33,935 nucleotides of DNA, taken from IMG/VR virus record IMGVR_UViG_3300042351_000503, positions 1-33,935 of that record, one strand, 5' to 3'. The notes below the pieces were generated by a model. That model was not told the DNA's origin. It saw only the letters and a program-made list of their open reading frames with translations, and searched no databases. Numbering within the stretch: the first letter of the stretch is position 1; every line of letters starts with the position of its first letter. Source of the stretch: a virus. Positions 8,478 through 15,937 of the stretch are shown here, one piece after another. The position numbers and the translations under genes were made by a program.

Positions 8478-8703
8478 AGAATTTTTTAAGGGTTACCCTG
8501 CAGCCAGAGATTATGATGTTAAAGAATGTATTAAGCAAAATGAAAATCTCCAAATAGAATACAAAGGAGATATTATGACCTTAACACCTGAAGAGCTAAG
8601 ATCTAAAGTAGTAGACAAATCAAATAATCTTCCAAGTAAATTTGGTGGAAAAGAATACAGACTACTATGTTATGAGTGGAACCCTGATAAAGTGGAACTA
8701 TGA
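8461..8703 (+). CDS. Hypothetical protein (80 aa)
   Basis: This small basic-to-neutral protein starts inside the previous gene (17-base overlap) and ends in an ATGA overlap with the next. Helical N-terminus, then a stretch ending LLCYEWNPDKVEL. No motif recognised. Confidence 0.62.
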   Translation: MRRECKEFFKGYPAARDYDVKECIKQNENLQIEYKGDIMTLTPEELRSKVVDKSNNLPSKFGGKEYRLLCYEWNPDKVEL

Positions 8704-8927
8704 ATCAGATAGTCATTAACAAAGAACCTTCGTTCACAGAGATATGGCATGAAGGATTTGTAGAACACGAAGGTGAGAAACATTATTTCTGGATGATACA
8801 TCCACAGAATGTAGATGATAAGGGTGAACCTTATGAGCTAGAAATAAGATGGTTTTTCCAAAGAGTACCAAGAGAAGTGAGAGCATTGCATCCACAAATT
8901 ATTGAAGCATTTAAACAAACATTGTAA
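8700..8927 (+). CDS. Hypothetical protein (75 aa)
   Basis: The ATG overlaps the upstream stop (ATGA). The product is rich in aromatic and acidic residues: IWHEGFVEHEGEKHYFWMIH, then YELEIRWFFQRVPREVRA. This is a compact α/β pattern ending in a helix. The family is unknown to me. Confidence 0.65.
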   Translation: MNQIVINKEPSFTEIWHEGFVEHEGEKHYFWMIHPQNVDDKGEPYELEIRWFFQRVPREVRALHPQIIEAFKQTL

Positions 8928-8928
8928 C

Positions 8929-9141
8929 ATGTTAAGTCCTAAAGCTTTAAGGAATCAAAAAAGGTTGCAACATCTTCTGAGTAAAGAACTGAAGAGCAAG
9001 CCTATAAAGAAAGTGGAATGTGATGAAAAGTCACAAGTGTTTAATTGGCAAAGAACCTATAAAAAGGCAGCCTATAAAAGATATGACGTAGAAGATAAAC
9101 TAAAACAATACAGAAATGATAAAAGGAGTAACAAAAACTGA
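8929..9141 (+). CDS. Small basic protein (70 aa)
   Basis: The ATG at 8929, two bases after the previous stop, is preferred over an in-frame ATG at 8902 inside that gene. The product is strongly basic and helical (KALRNQKRLQHLLSKELKSK) and ends RNDKRSNKN. It overlaps the nuclease gene by 26 bases. A nucleic-acid-binding accessory of that nuclease is possible from charge and position only. Confidence 0.62.
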   Translation: MLSPKALRNQKRLQHLLSKELKSKPIKKVECDEKSQVFNWQRTYKKAAYKRYDVEDKLKQYRNDKRSNKN

Positions 9142-10168
9142 AGCTCAGTATAGAGCAGTTAAAATGGACAGCAGTAGTTCATTGAAAGACTTCAGCGTTG
9201 ATCGCAAGAAGTATTACAAAAAGTACATTAAAGGAGAAAAGGTTGAAGACAAAGACAACCTGTCTGCAACAATGGGACGTATTGTAGAAACATTGTTACT
9301 GGAGCCAGAAGAGTTTGATAACAGATTCTATATGTCTGCATGTATGTCTACACCAACAGGGCTTATGTTAGATTTTGTTGAAGCATTATATCGTGTAACA
9401 GCTGAGTCTACAAATGGAGCAGGTGAGGTGACAAAAACAATGGCTGAAATGACACAAGAAGCTTATGTGCTCTCAGGATTCAAAATCAAATATGAAGCTG
9501 TGATTGCTAAGTTTCTAGACTCTGATGCTCAAATCTATTATGATGAGATTAGAAAGGTGAGAACAAACAATCTTACAGTTGTGAATACACAAGATATTTC
9601 CAATGCTGAAAGAATTGTTGAAGAGCTCAAAACTAACTTTGTCACTAAGGGTATTGTAAACTTGGTTAATAGTTCTAGATATACAATATTGAACCAGTTC
9701 CAGGTTGAAGGATATGAAATTGATGGGCACTTGTTCAAGAGTATGATGGATAAGGTAGTGATTGATCATGATGAGCAGACTATACAGATTTATGATTTGA
9801 AATGTGTGTGGGCTGTAGAAGGATTCTATGAAGAATACTATCTATATCGTAGAGCATACATCCAAGCTTATTTGTATTGGAGTGCAATGGTTCATCTAGC
9901 ACGTGATATGAACAATGAATTCTATGGATATACAGTGCTCTATCCACAGTTTATGATTTGTGATTCCACAAACTATTTCAATCCTCTTATTTACACTCTT
10001 GATTTAGATGACATGCAAGATGCATATGCAGGATTTGAACACAAGGGACGTAAGTATCCAGGTGTGAAGTCTTTGATTCAAGATTTACATTGGGCCATTG
10101 AGAATGATGTGTGGAATATGAGTAGAGAGAACTATATTAACAATGGTAAAACCAATATAAAAGGATAA
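9116..10168 (+). CDS. PD-(D/E)XK nuclease, exonuclease-like
   Basis: This 350-residue protein has the pattern of phage RecB/exonuclease VIII-type PD-(D/E)XK nucleases. An N-terminal helical part includes ATMGRIVETLLLEPEEF, matching the family's 'G...H.l.LeP..F' region. Next comes the core FKSMMDKVVID...IQIYDLKCVW with Asp in the first strand and DxK in the second (about residues 205-227), then YRRAYIQAYLYWSAM carrying the QxxxY motif that follows the active site. Such enzymes resect DNA ends for phage recombination or degrade host DNA, and pairing with RecA encoded downstream would make sense. The start at 9116 gives a 26-base overlap with the upstream gene; a Met at residue 17 is an alternative. 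Confidence 0.8.
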   Translation: MIKGVTKTEAQYRAVKMDSSSSLKDFSVDRKKYYKKYIKGEKVEDKDNLSATMGRIVETLLLEPEEFDNRFYMSACMSTPTGLMLDFVEALYRVTAESTNGAGEVTKTMAEMTQEAYVLSGFKIKYEAVIAKFLDSDAQIYYDEIRKVRTNNLTVVNTQDISNAERIVEELKTNFVTKGIVNLVNSSRYTILNQFQVEGYEIDGHLFKSMMDKVVIDHDEQTIQIYDLKCVWAVEGFYEEYYLYRRAYIQAYLYWSAMVHLARDMNNEFYGYTVLYPQFMICDSTNYFNPLIYTLDLDDMQDAYAGFEHKGRKYPGVKSLIQDLHWAIENDVWNMSRENYINNGKTNIKG

Positions 10169-10171
10169 CAT

Positions 10172-10738
10172 ATGGATGTAAAGAAAACCATAACAAGTAT
10201 TTTTATGGTTCCAACCTTAAAGTTTCCAAAGGATGCTTTGAAGTTGAATGGTTTTATCAATGGTTATATTAAGGACGAAAGAAGAGATACACAGTATGAA
10301 GATGCTGTGTATATTCTCTTTCAACCACATAACATTGATAGATTTAGAGAGTTTCTGGATAATGAATATGAACGAGCAGATCATATGATTGAAGATTATG
10401 ATTATGAAGATGGATTTGTTGTCCTTGTATGTAAGCTTAATCCAAAATTCAAAAAGGATTTTAAACTGATTAAACAAGGTAAATATTCAAAAACCTCTAA
10501 AGGATTTCAAGACCTGTTTCCAAAAGTTGTTAAGATCTTAAGAAATGGATTGCAGAAAGATGAACCATCTTTACAACTTCGTATTTTCAAAAAGACAGAA
10601 GATCTTAAAGAATTTTGGGAAGAGAAACTAGATGTCACATTTGATGAAAATTATGAAGTCTGGGATGGCTGGGACGAACAAAGAGAAGTGTTAAATTTAG
10701 ATAAAATTAAAGAACATGTACAATCAGAAGTTAGTTGA
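10172..10738 (+). CDS. Conserved phage protein of unknown function (188 aa)
   Basis: The ATG is 3 bases after the nuclease stop. The sequence contains TSIFMVPTLKF near the N-terminus, GFINGYIKDE, YILFQPHNIDRFREFL, MIEDYDYEDGFVVLVCKL and GKYSKTSKGF. I recall this pattern from other phages with the same order of conserved blocks but no function. Position directly after the PD-(D/E)XK nuclease suggests a recombination or DNA-metabolism role, which is inference. Confidence 0.73.
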   Translation: MDVKKTITSIFMVPTLKFPKDALKLNGFINGYIKDERRDTQYEDAVYILFQPHNIDRFREFLDNEYERADHMIEDYDYEDGFVVLVCKLNPKFKKDFKLIKQGKYSKTSKGFQDLFPKVVKILRNGLQKDEPSLQLRIFKKTEDLKEFWEEKLDVTFDENYEVWDGWDEQREVLNLDKIKEHVQSEVS

Positions 10739-10922
10739 TAAGTTAGTAGAGCAATTTGGCAAAGAAGAAATTGCTAAATTTGCAGAGATAGTTAGTGTCA
10801 TGTACGACATAAAATACAATGCTTGCAAAGATCTAGATGGTCTTTGTGAGTTTGATTATGAGCGTGACTGGTGGCTAGAAACAAGTGTAACCCTTAAAAA
10901 TGAGAATAATGAAAGCAATTGA
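10716..10922 (+). CDS. Hypothetical small protein (68 aa)
   Basis: It starts within the preceding gene (23-base overlap). A helical N-terminus (LVDKLVEQFGKEEIAKFAEI) is followed by a segment rich in Asp, Cys and Trp (DLDGLCEFDYERDWW). No recognised family. Confidence 0.62.
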   Translation: MYNQKLVDKLVEQFGKEEIAKFAEIVSVMYDIKYNACKDLDGLCEFDYERDWWLETSVTLKNENNESN

Positions 10923-11298
10923 ATTGTTAAATGCCAATCCTAGAACAGCAGAAGTGCTTAGAACATGGTTCATGGAGAAAATGATCGAATCTATAAAAAC
11001 TGCACAAGATGTTCCTGAAGAGTTTAAAGACTATATGAGACAACAAGGCATAGATAATGAAAAACTATCTATAATGATAGATGCTCAACCAAGAACTTTG
11101 TTTGAAGTGTTTGATGCAAAAGAAATATTCATCAATGTGTTTTACGTTGTTGGAAAATTTCATGCACAAATAAGTGATAACGATGCACAGATTGAAGCAA
11201 CTATAAGAAAAGATGCTGAAGCAGGAATCATTGAACACGCATTCAGAATTCTTGAAGAGAGATTGGAACCAGTTGAGTTACCACAATTGGAGGAATAA
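10900..11298 (+). CDS. Hypothetical helical protein (132 aa)
   Basis: The ATG at 10900 follows CCCTTAAAA; a second ATG at 10909 is nearly as good. The product is acidic and largely helical (ATIRKDAEAGIIEHAFRILEER), ending in acidic LPQLEE. No domain recognised. It is the last gene of its unit, followed by a terminator hairpin. Confidence 0.68.
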   Translation: MRIMKAIELLNANPRTAEVLRTWFMEKMIESIKTAQDVPEEFKDYMRQQGIDNEKLSIMIDAQPRTLFEVFDAKEIFINVFYVVGKFHAQISDNDAQIEATIRKDAEAGIIEHAFRILEERLEPVELPQLEE

Positions 11299-11321
11299 TT
11301 AATTATTAATTTGTTTATTAG

Positions 11322-11353
11322 GGGATAGTAGATTAACTTTACTGTCCCTTTTT
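11322..11353 (+). terminator. Intrinsic terminator
   Basis: GGGATAGTA (11322-11330) pairs with TACTGTCCC (11340-11348), 9 bp including one G-T, around a 9-base loop, and is followed directly by TTTTT. It lies between the stop at 11298 and the next start at 11373. Confidence 0.75.
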
Positions 11354-11372
11354 AAATTTTAAATCAACAACA

Positions 11373-11711
11373 ATGAGAACATCAAACGAATTTAATGAGA
11401 AGTACGAAGACTTCTTAGAAGAAGACCATTATGGAATAAGCATCGATATTCCTGCAGTGATACATTATGTAGACCAAGTGTTTCAAGATCTTATAAAGAT
11501 AGATGGTTTTAAATACCAACAAATTAAAACTAAATTTGGGATGGCTAGAGTGCATACAAATCTAGATGAAGTTTTACCCTTTGTAGGAAGAATCATTCAC
11601 CAAGAGTTGGAAGAGAAAATAAATTTTGTTCTTAAAGTGGAATTCGAAATTGAGAGAAGATTAGCAAGTTTAAATAACCTTGAAGTTACATCAAATGAAG
11701 ATATTATTTAA
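11373..11711 (+). CDS. Hypothetical protein (112 aa)
   Basis: This is the first gene after the terminator, with an A-rich leader (AAATCAACAACA). The product is acidic and helical: NEFNEKYEDFLEEDHYGISI, then a C-terminal helix (HQELEEKINFVLKVEFEIER). I recognise no family. It overlaps the next gene. Confidence 0.67.
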   Translation: MRTSNEFNEKYEDFLEEDHYGISIDIPAVIHYVDQVFQDLIKIDGFKYQQIKTKFGMARVHTNLDEVLPFVGRIIHQELEEKINFVLKVEFEIERRLASLNNLEVTSNEDII

Positions 11712-11958
11712 TGACTTTAAGGAATTTGAGATTGTTCATCCTGCATACAAGGGTAAAGTTTGTGGATATAACGACGAGCACTTCATCTTAGCTATAGAAG
11801 CTAGTTCTAGTGCTTATTGTTTCAGAAGACTCCCTAAAGAATCTTTTGTATTAGATGAGTATAAGGATAACAGATACAAATATGTGTATGAAAACGAGAG
11901 TGAAATCATAAAACAGATGAAAAATGCCAACATATCATCAAATAAGCAAAAAACATAA
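11695..11958 (+). CDS. Hypothetical protein (87 aa)
   Basis: The Met at 11695 (MKILFNDFKEFE) is preferred; one 15 bases upstream is also in frame. The protein shows an SH3-like β pattern: FEIVHPAYKGKVCGYNDEHF, then FRRLPKESFVLDEY, resembling small phage 'H...kG.V.gy...' proteins. The function is unknown. It overlaps both neighbours. Confidence 0.65.
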   Translation: MKILFNDFKEFEIVHPAYKGKVCGYNDEHFILAIEASSSAYCFRRLPKESFVLDEYKDNRYKYVYENESEIIKQMKNANISSNKQKT

Positions 11959-12268
11959 CATACCTGTTAGTACACTCATGAAGCGTGTAATGGCATTAGG
12001 AATCAAAGGGATATATGGAGGACAAACAAAAGTGTTTACCTTTACTCAAGAACTAGAAATAGTTTCATATAAACCATTAGATACACGAAGCAAAGAGCAT
12101 CATCCACGTAAGATTGAAATCATTGAAACTTATTTGGAACTGAAGAGTGGAAGACAAACTGCTAAACAATTAAAACTAGGCAGGGAATTTGTGTTAAAAG
12201 CAATACGAGAATACAATCTCGACAAACATATAAATGTCGAGAGTAAAATTAATAAAGGTTATGAGTGA
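11924..12268 (+). CDS. Predicted DNA-binding protein with two helix-turn-helix segments
   Basis: This 114-residue basic protein has a first HTH at about 3-28 (YHQISKKHNIPVSTLMKRV), followed by GIKGIYGGQTKVFTFTQELE, a wing-like segment. A second HTH-like segment lies at about 74-98 (SGRQTAKQLKLGREFVLKAI). The pattern fits a small phage transcription regulator or DNA-binding adaptor. It sits just before the terminator that precedes recA, so regulation of this or the next unit is plausible but not shown. Confidence 0.68.
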   Translation: MPTYHQISKKHNIPVSTLMKRVMALGIKGIYGGQTKVFTFTQELEIVSYKPLDTRSKEHHPRKIEIIETYLELKSGRQTAKQLKLGREFVLKAIREYNLDKHINVESKINKGYE

Positions 12269-12428
12269 GAAGAAAGAATTCATTAAGGACATTGACTACT
12301 ATATAGAAGATGGTAGAGTGATTTTTACAGAGAAGTATAACCTTGAAAGAGGAAGCTGCTGTGGAAATGATTGCAAACATTGTGCTTACTCACCAAGATC
12401 TGTAAAAGGTAATAAAGAAAAGATTTGA
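12261..12428 (+). CDS. DUF5522-like Cys-rich small protein (55 aa)
   Basis: The start at 12261 gives an 8-base overlap with the upstream stop. The sequence DIDYYIEDGRVIFTEKYNLE then RGSCCGNDCKHCAYSPR matches the pattern I know from DUF5522 ('DYY...G..VFTe.YhL.RG.CCgngCrHCPY'). It is a short family frequent in Bacteroidota and other bacteria, with a clustered Cys/His set likely to bind a metal or Fe-S cluster. Its function is not established. Finding it in a phage operon supports a Bacteroidota host and suggests acquisition from one. Confidence 0.78.
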   Translation: MSEKKEFIKDIDYYIEDGRVIFTEKYNLERGSCCGNDCKHCAYSPRSVKGNKEKI

Positions 12429-12456
12429 TTTGATTTTTGATTTGTTTTTGGAGACT

Positions 12457-12483
12457 GCCTCAGAAGAAATTCTGGGGCTTTTT
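12457..12483 (+). terminator. Intrinsic terminator with GAAA loop
   Basis: GCCTCAGAA (12457-12465) pairs with TTCTGGGGC (12470-12478) over a GAAA tetraloop (9 bp, one G-T pair), followed by TTTTT. It ends the DUF5522-like transcript upstream of recA. Confidence 0.85.
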
Positions 12484-12540
12484 CTTCCTTAAACCCATCG
12501 TCAAGTCCTATTATTACTAGGAAATAACAAGAATTATTAT

Positions 12541-12553
12541 TAAATTTGTATAA
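12541..12553 (+). promoter_or_regulatory. Candidate recA promoter element (TAAATTTG, Bacteroidota type)
   Basis: TAAATTTGTATAA begins 28 bases before the recA ATG and just after a terminator. TAAATTTG fits the Bacteroidota -7 consensus TAnnTTTG. No convincing -33 TTG lies about 20 bases upstream. The same 13-mer occurs on the - strand before the gene at 21334-21579, which strengthens it as a phage signal. Confidence 0.45.
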
Positions 12554-12568
12554 CAAAAATCAATCAAA

Positions 12569-13612
12569 ATGGCAAAGAAAAAAGCTGAAGAAAAAGGGGG
12601 CATTCAAGAAGCTCTTGACAAATTAAACAAACAATATGGTGTAGGAACCATATTAGCATTAGACTCTAAATCAGGGGGAAACTATGATGTAATCAGTACA
12701 GGGAGTATTGGATTTGATCATATCACTTTAGGTGTAGGAGGATTTGTAAAAGGTAAGATGTACGAGCTCATGGGATGGGAGGGTACAGGTAAATCTACAA
12801 TCTGTGGTCATGTAACTGCAGAATGTCAAAAGAAAGGTGGCACTGTTCTATATATAGATGGTGAGCATGCTGTTGACAAGAAATACTTCCAAGCATTAGG
12901 AGTGGATACAACTAAGATGTTGATTGCTCAACCATCATGTGGCGAAGAAGGATTCAACATTGCAATGGAAATGATTAAAACTGGAGACATTGATCTTGTC
13001 ATCATCGATAGTGATTCATCATTGATTCCTAAGAAGGTGTTAGATGGTGAAGTGGGAGATAGCTCTATTGGTAAGAAAGCTTTACTAAACAGTAATGCCT
13101 ATCCAAAACTAAAGTCTGCTCTATCAGAACATAATGTTTGTGTTATCGTAATATCCCAATATAGAGAGAAGATTGGTGTTATGTTTGGTAATCCTACCAC
13201 AACTCAGGGTGGACATGCACTTAAATTCTACAGCGATGCAAGGATAGAAGTGAGCAGAACCTTGGCCAAAGATGGTGATGTAACTTATGGTAATATCACT
13301 AAGCTTAGAGGTATCAAAAATAAGATGTCTCCTCCATATAGACTCTCACAGTTTGAAATTGTTTATGGTGTAGGTATTGACAAGCTTACAGAGATGATGG
13401 AACTTCTTAATGAGTTTGAGATAGGACGTAAGTATGGTAAGACCTTCACAATTGATAATATTAAATACGATCTTGATGAATTCAAGAAGCTTATTGTAGA
13501 CAACCCTGAATTCTATGAGGAATTGAAACAAAAGATTGTTGATAGAATCAACGAGGTTGATCTTCCTATAGAAGAACACATCGAAGAGGAAGAAGAAACC
13601 CTTAATTTATAA
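12569..13612 (+). CDS. recA: RecA-like recombinase
   Basis: This 347-residue protein has the RecA core: GSIGFDHITLGVGGFVKGK before Walker A GWEGTGKST at 69-77, TVLYIDGEHAVD at 92-103, Walker B DLVIIDSD at 142-149, and VCVIVISQYREKIGVMFGNP then GGHALKFYSDARIEV, the L1/L2-region pattern (bacterial RecA 'INQ.R.KIGVMFG...T..GG.ALKFYaS.R'). It should form filaments on single-stranded DNA and catalyse strand exchange. The C-terminus is acidic (EEHIEEEEETLNL), as in cellular RecA. The length is normal. It opens a new transcription unit after a terminator, with its own promoter-like element. A nuclease for end resection is encoded upstream at 9116. Confidence 0.93.
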   Translation: MAKKKAEEKGGIQEALDKLNKQYGVGTILALDSKSGGNYDVISTGSIGFDHITLGVGGFVKGKMYELMGWEGTGKSTICGHVTAECQKKGGTVLYIDGEHAVDKKYFQALGVDTTKMLIAQPSCGEEGFNIAMEMIKTGDIDLVIIDSDSSLIPKKVLDGEVGDSSIGKKALLNSNAYPKLKSALSEHNVCVIVISQYREKIGVMFGNPTTTQGGHALKFYSDARIEVSRTLAKDGDVTYGNITKLRGIKNKMSPPYRLSQFEIVYGVGIDKLTEMMELLNEFEIGRKYGKTFTIDNIKYDLDEFKKLIVDNPEFYEELKQKIVDRINEVDLPIEEHIEEEEETLNL

Positions 13613-13614
13613 AA

Positions 13615-14034
13615 ATGGACATTAACACTTATCAGACAGAAGCAGCACGTACATGTGCTAAAATTGATGGAGCCATCATGGATGATCTCCACATGGTCCT
13701 AGGTATGCAAACAGAAGCAGCAGAGATTGCTGATGTATACAAGAAATGTATTGCATACAAGAAACCACTAGACTTTGTAAACATCAAAGAAGAAGTTGGA
13801 GATCTTATGTGGTATGTTGCAAACTTGTGTAACATGAATGGATGGGACCTAAGAGACATCATGGAAACCAACATTGCTAAACTTGCAGCACGTTATCCAG
13901 ACAAGTTCACAGAAGAAAGTGCAATTAACAGAGACCTTAATTTTGAAAGACGAATCTTAGAGGGCATTAAACTTAATCCTCATGTGAAATCTTTGTTTGA
14001 TCCAAAGAATAGAAGCACTACTAATGAAGTGTAA
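13615..14034 (+). CDS. MazG-like nucleotide pyrophosphohydrolase
   Basis: This 139-residue protein starts 2 bases after recA. TEAAEIADVYKK carries the ExxE pair and KEEVGDLMWYVANLC the ExxxD pair of the all-α NTP pyrophosphatase (MazG/dUTPase-like) fold. RYPDKFTEESAINRD follows, which matches the usual C-terminal 'RYP.kFs...A.nRd' of phage MazG-like proteins. These enzymes hydrolyse (d)NTPs to monophosphates, and in phages they are proposed to clean nucleotide pools or lower ppGpp. The key acidic residues are present, so an active enzyme is expected. Confidence 0.88.
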   Translation: MDINTYQTEAARTCAKIDGAIMDDLHMVLGMQTEAAEIADVYKKCIAYKKPLDFVNIKEEVGDLMWYVANLCNMNGWDLRDIMETNIAKLAARYPDKFTEESAINRDLNFERRILEGIKLNPHVKSLFDPKNRSTTNEV

Positions 14035-14431
14035 AGTATGTGGGAACAATGGCGAGAGTGAATATTGCTTTCGCCATAAACCCAGAAAGCCTCTATCAAA
14101 AACGTCAAGTAAACCACGCAATTCACTTGACAAAACGAGCTATCAAGGAAAACTTGACAGGTCAAAACAGATGAGAGAGTTTTTCTTATCTATCTGGAAG
14201 AAGAAGCCTCATTATAGTGAAATAAGTGGTGTATATCTTGGCAGTGAAGCTATGAGCACATACTTCCATCACATCCTTCCAAAGGAAAAGTACCCTGAAG
14301 CTAGTTTGGATGAAGAAAATATCATACTTTTGACACTCGACGAACATACAAATGTGGAGAGTGACATATATAAGTATGAAGAAGTCAACAGAAGACGTGA
14401 ACAATTAAAACAAAAATATAATTTATCATGA
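14024..14431 (+). CDS. HNH-like nuclease with N-terminal zinc knuckle
   Basis: The preferred start at 14024 overlaps the MazG-like stop by 11 bases; it places a CKVC ... CFRH zinc knuckle at the very N-terminus. This is followed by a basic linker (KPRKPLSKTSSKPRNSLDK). The C-terminal domain contains EISGVYLG, then YFHHILPKEKYPEA, and DEENIILLTLDEHTNVESD, an HNH-type layout with a central HH and a final 'lt..EH..vE'. I take it as a divergent HNH or NinG-like nuclease. It sits between nucleotide-metabolism genes in the recA unit, so a recombination role is as likely as a homing one. Confidence 0.68.
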   Translation: MKCKVCGNNGESEYCFRHKPRKPLSKTSSKPRNSLDKTSYQGKLDRSKQMREFFLSIWKKKPHYSEISGVYLGSEAMSTYFHHILPKEKYPEASLDEENIILLTLDEHTNVESDIYKYEEVNRRREQLKQKYNLS

Positions 14432-14706
14432 TTGACGTTTACAAATTTACAATGGCTACGTGTGGTCCATGTAAGGCTCTCTCCTCAATGCTAAGAGGTG
14501 TTCCAATGAAGGAAATTAAAGCAGAAACAGATTCAGCTACATTCCAGAAGTTTGGTGTTAGAAAAGTTCCAACACTCATATTCTTTAAAGATGGACATGA
14601 AGTTCACAGAACTACAGGTCTTATATCTAAAGATAAATTTGATGCTCTATTGTTGGAAATAAATAATGCTAAAGAAACAAAAGATGAAGGAACCAAACAG
14701 AGTTAG
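14428..14706 (+). CDS. Thioredoxin-like protein
   Basis: This 92-residue protein starts by overlapping the previous stop (ATGA). The active site CGPC is at residues 12-15 (MATCGPCKAL) and the cis-proline motif is VRKVPTLIFF at about 49-58, followed by GHEVHRTTG. It is a complete minimal thioredoxin fold with a short basic/acidic tail. A reductant for ribonucleotide reductase or for phage proteins is the usual role; no ribonucleotide reductase lies in this window. Confidence 0.88.
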   Translation: MIDVYKFTMATCGPCKALSSMLRGVPMKEIKAETDSATFQKFGVRKVPTLIFFKDGHEVHRTTGLISKDKFDALLLEINNAKETKDEGTKQS

Positions 14707-15337
14707 AAAGAGTGATGTAAAATATAACGTCACCCTTAACGAGGAACAGAAAGCTGCAAAGCAGTTGATTATTGATAATCAGATTGTAATTGTAACTGGT
14801 AGAGCAGGAAGTGGTAAGTCTTTAATATGTGCACAGACAGCTTTAGATTTCTTGATGACAAAGCAATGTAATCACATCTTTGTTACAAGAGCTACAATTG
14901 AAGTGGGAAACTCTTTAGGATTCTTACCAGGAAGTTTAGATGATAAGTTTGATCCTTATCTAGAAGCATTTCAGGAGAACCTTGAGAAGTGTTATGATAG
15001 AGTAAAAATACAAGAGCTTGTCAAAGACAAAAAGATTGTTGCCTATCCTGTACAATTTATCAGAGGAAAAACAATTGATGATGTTCTTGTTGTAGAAGAA
15101 GCACAGAACTTAACTAAAGGAGAAATGCTTGCAATTCTAACTAGACTAGGTAAGACTGGTAAGATTATCATCAATGGTGATAATGAACAGAAAGACACTA
15201 GAGAAAGTTACACAGGGCTCTCCTATGCAATTGATGTCGCTAAAAAGATTGAAGGTATAGAGTGGGTTAAATTAAAAGAGAATCACAGAAGTGATTTGGT
15301 TGGAAAAATTTTATCTTATGAATATGGTGGTGAATAA
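14684..15337 (+). CDS. phoH: PhoH-like ATPase
   Basis: This protein has about 216 residues from the Met at 14684 (in-frame ATG at 14666 is also possible; both overlap the thioredoxin gene). Walker A is VTGRAGSGKSLIC at about 38-50. Then come FVTRATIEVGNSLGFLPGS, where PhoH proteins have 'tRp.v..g..lGfLPG', Walker B DDVLVVEEAQNLT, and IINGDNEQKDTR in place of the usual 'GD..QiD'. PhoH-like proteins are P-loop ATPases, some shown to act as RNA helicases, and are frequent in phages. All ATPase motifs are intact. Confidence 0.88.
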   Translation: MKEPNRVRKSDVKYNVTLNEEQKAAKQLIIDNQIVIVTGRAGSGKSLICAQTALDFLMTKQCNHIFVTRATIEVGNSLGFLPGSLDDKFDPYLEAFQENLEKCYDRVKIQELVKDKKIVAYPVQFIRGKTIDDVLVVEEAQNLTKGEMLAILTRLGKTGKIIINGDNEQKDTRESYTGLSYAIDVAKKIEGIEWVKLKENHRSDLVGKILSYEYGGE

Positions 15338-15378
15338 TATAAAAAGTTAAATGAGTATAACAATTAAAATTAATAAAA

Positions 15379-15654
15379 ATGAAAAACCAATTTGTTTACA
15401 CAGCCAAGATTGGCGACAAAGAGTACAAAGCATCTTTCAATATTGAAAAGGTGATTAGATCCTTAACAGAGGATGAAGGTAATGTAATTGTAATCCTAGA
15501 TGATTTCAATGAGAGAGTTACACAACAACCAGACATCGATATTAAGACTAATAAGATGAAAGGATTCAAAAGTGTTCGTGAGACTGTTCAATCAGAAATT
15601 ACATTAACTCCTGAAGATGGAGCAAGATTTTATAAACTCTTAAATATAGAATAA
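15379..15654 (+). CDS. Hypothetical protein (91 aa)
   Basis: This starts after a 41-base gap containing GAGTATAAC and an A-rich leader, so it may have its own promoter. The product is β-rich at the N-terminus (FVYTAKIGDKEYKASFN) and helical at the end (TPEDGARFYKLLNIE). No family recognised. It is followed 1 base later by the GroES-like gene. Confidence 0.7.
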   Translation: MKNQFVYTAKIGDKEYKASFNIEKVIRSLTEDEGNVIVILDDFNERVTQQPDIDIKTNKMKGFKSVRETVQSEITLTPEDGARFYKLLNIE

Positions 15655-15655
15655 T

Positions 15656-15937
15656 ATGCCAACATTATTAGGAAATCGCATCTTTTTAGAGATGCCCAAA
15701 CAAGAAGAAACAAAATTAATTGTTGACGAGAATACAAAAGAAGCATTGAACAAAGAGATGCTTAAGAAGTTGTCAAAGTTAGTTGTACACAGTGTAGGTG
15801 ATCTTATCCAAAACATCCAGAAAGGTGATGTTTTATTAGTTGATCCAAATGCATTGCAGAAAGCTCCATTAATCCCATTATCAGAAGAAGAAACAGTAAT
15901 GTTAGTGTCTCCTTTTGATGTAATCATGAAATGGTAA
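15656..15937 (+). CDS. GroES-like co-chaperonin
   Basis: This 93-residue protein, the size of GroES, has LGNRIFLEMPKQEETKLIVD at the N-terminus (GroES 'lgdrvlve...E.kT'), VHSVGDLIQNIQKGDVLLVD in the middle ('V.aVG......vk.GD.Vl.') and VMLVSPFDVIMKW at the end ('.ll.e.dilAv'). The mobile-loop region is occupied by ENTKEALNKEM. Phages such as T4 encode a GroES replacement (gp31) to fold capsid proteins with the host GroEL; that role is inferred here. The sequence is divergent, so a structure prediction would help decide. Confidence 0.62.
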   Translation: MPTLLGNRIFLEMPKQEETKLIVDENTKEALNKEMLKKLSKLVVHSVGDLIQNIQKGDVLLVDPNALQKAPLIPLSEEETVMLVSPFDVIMKW

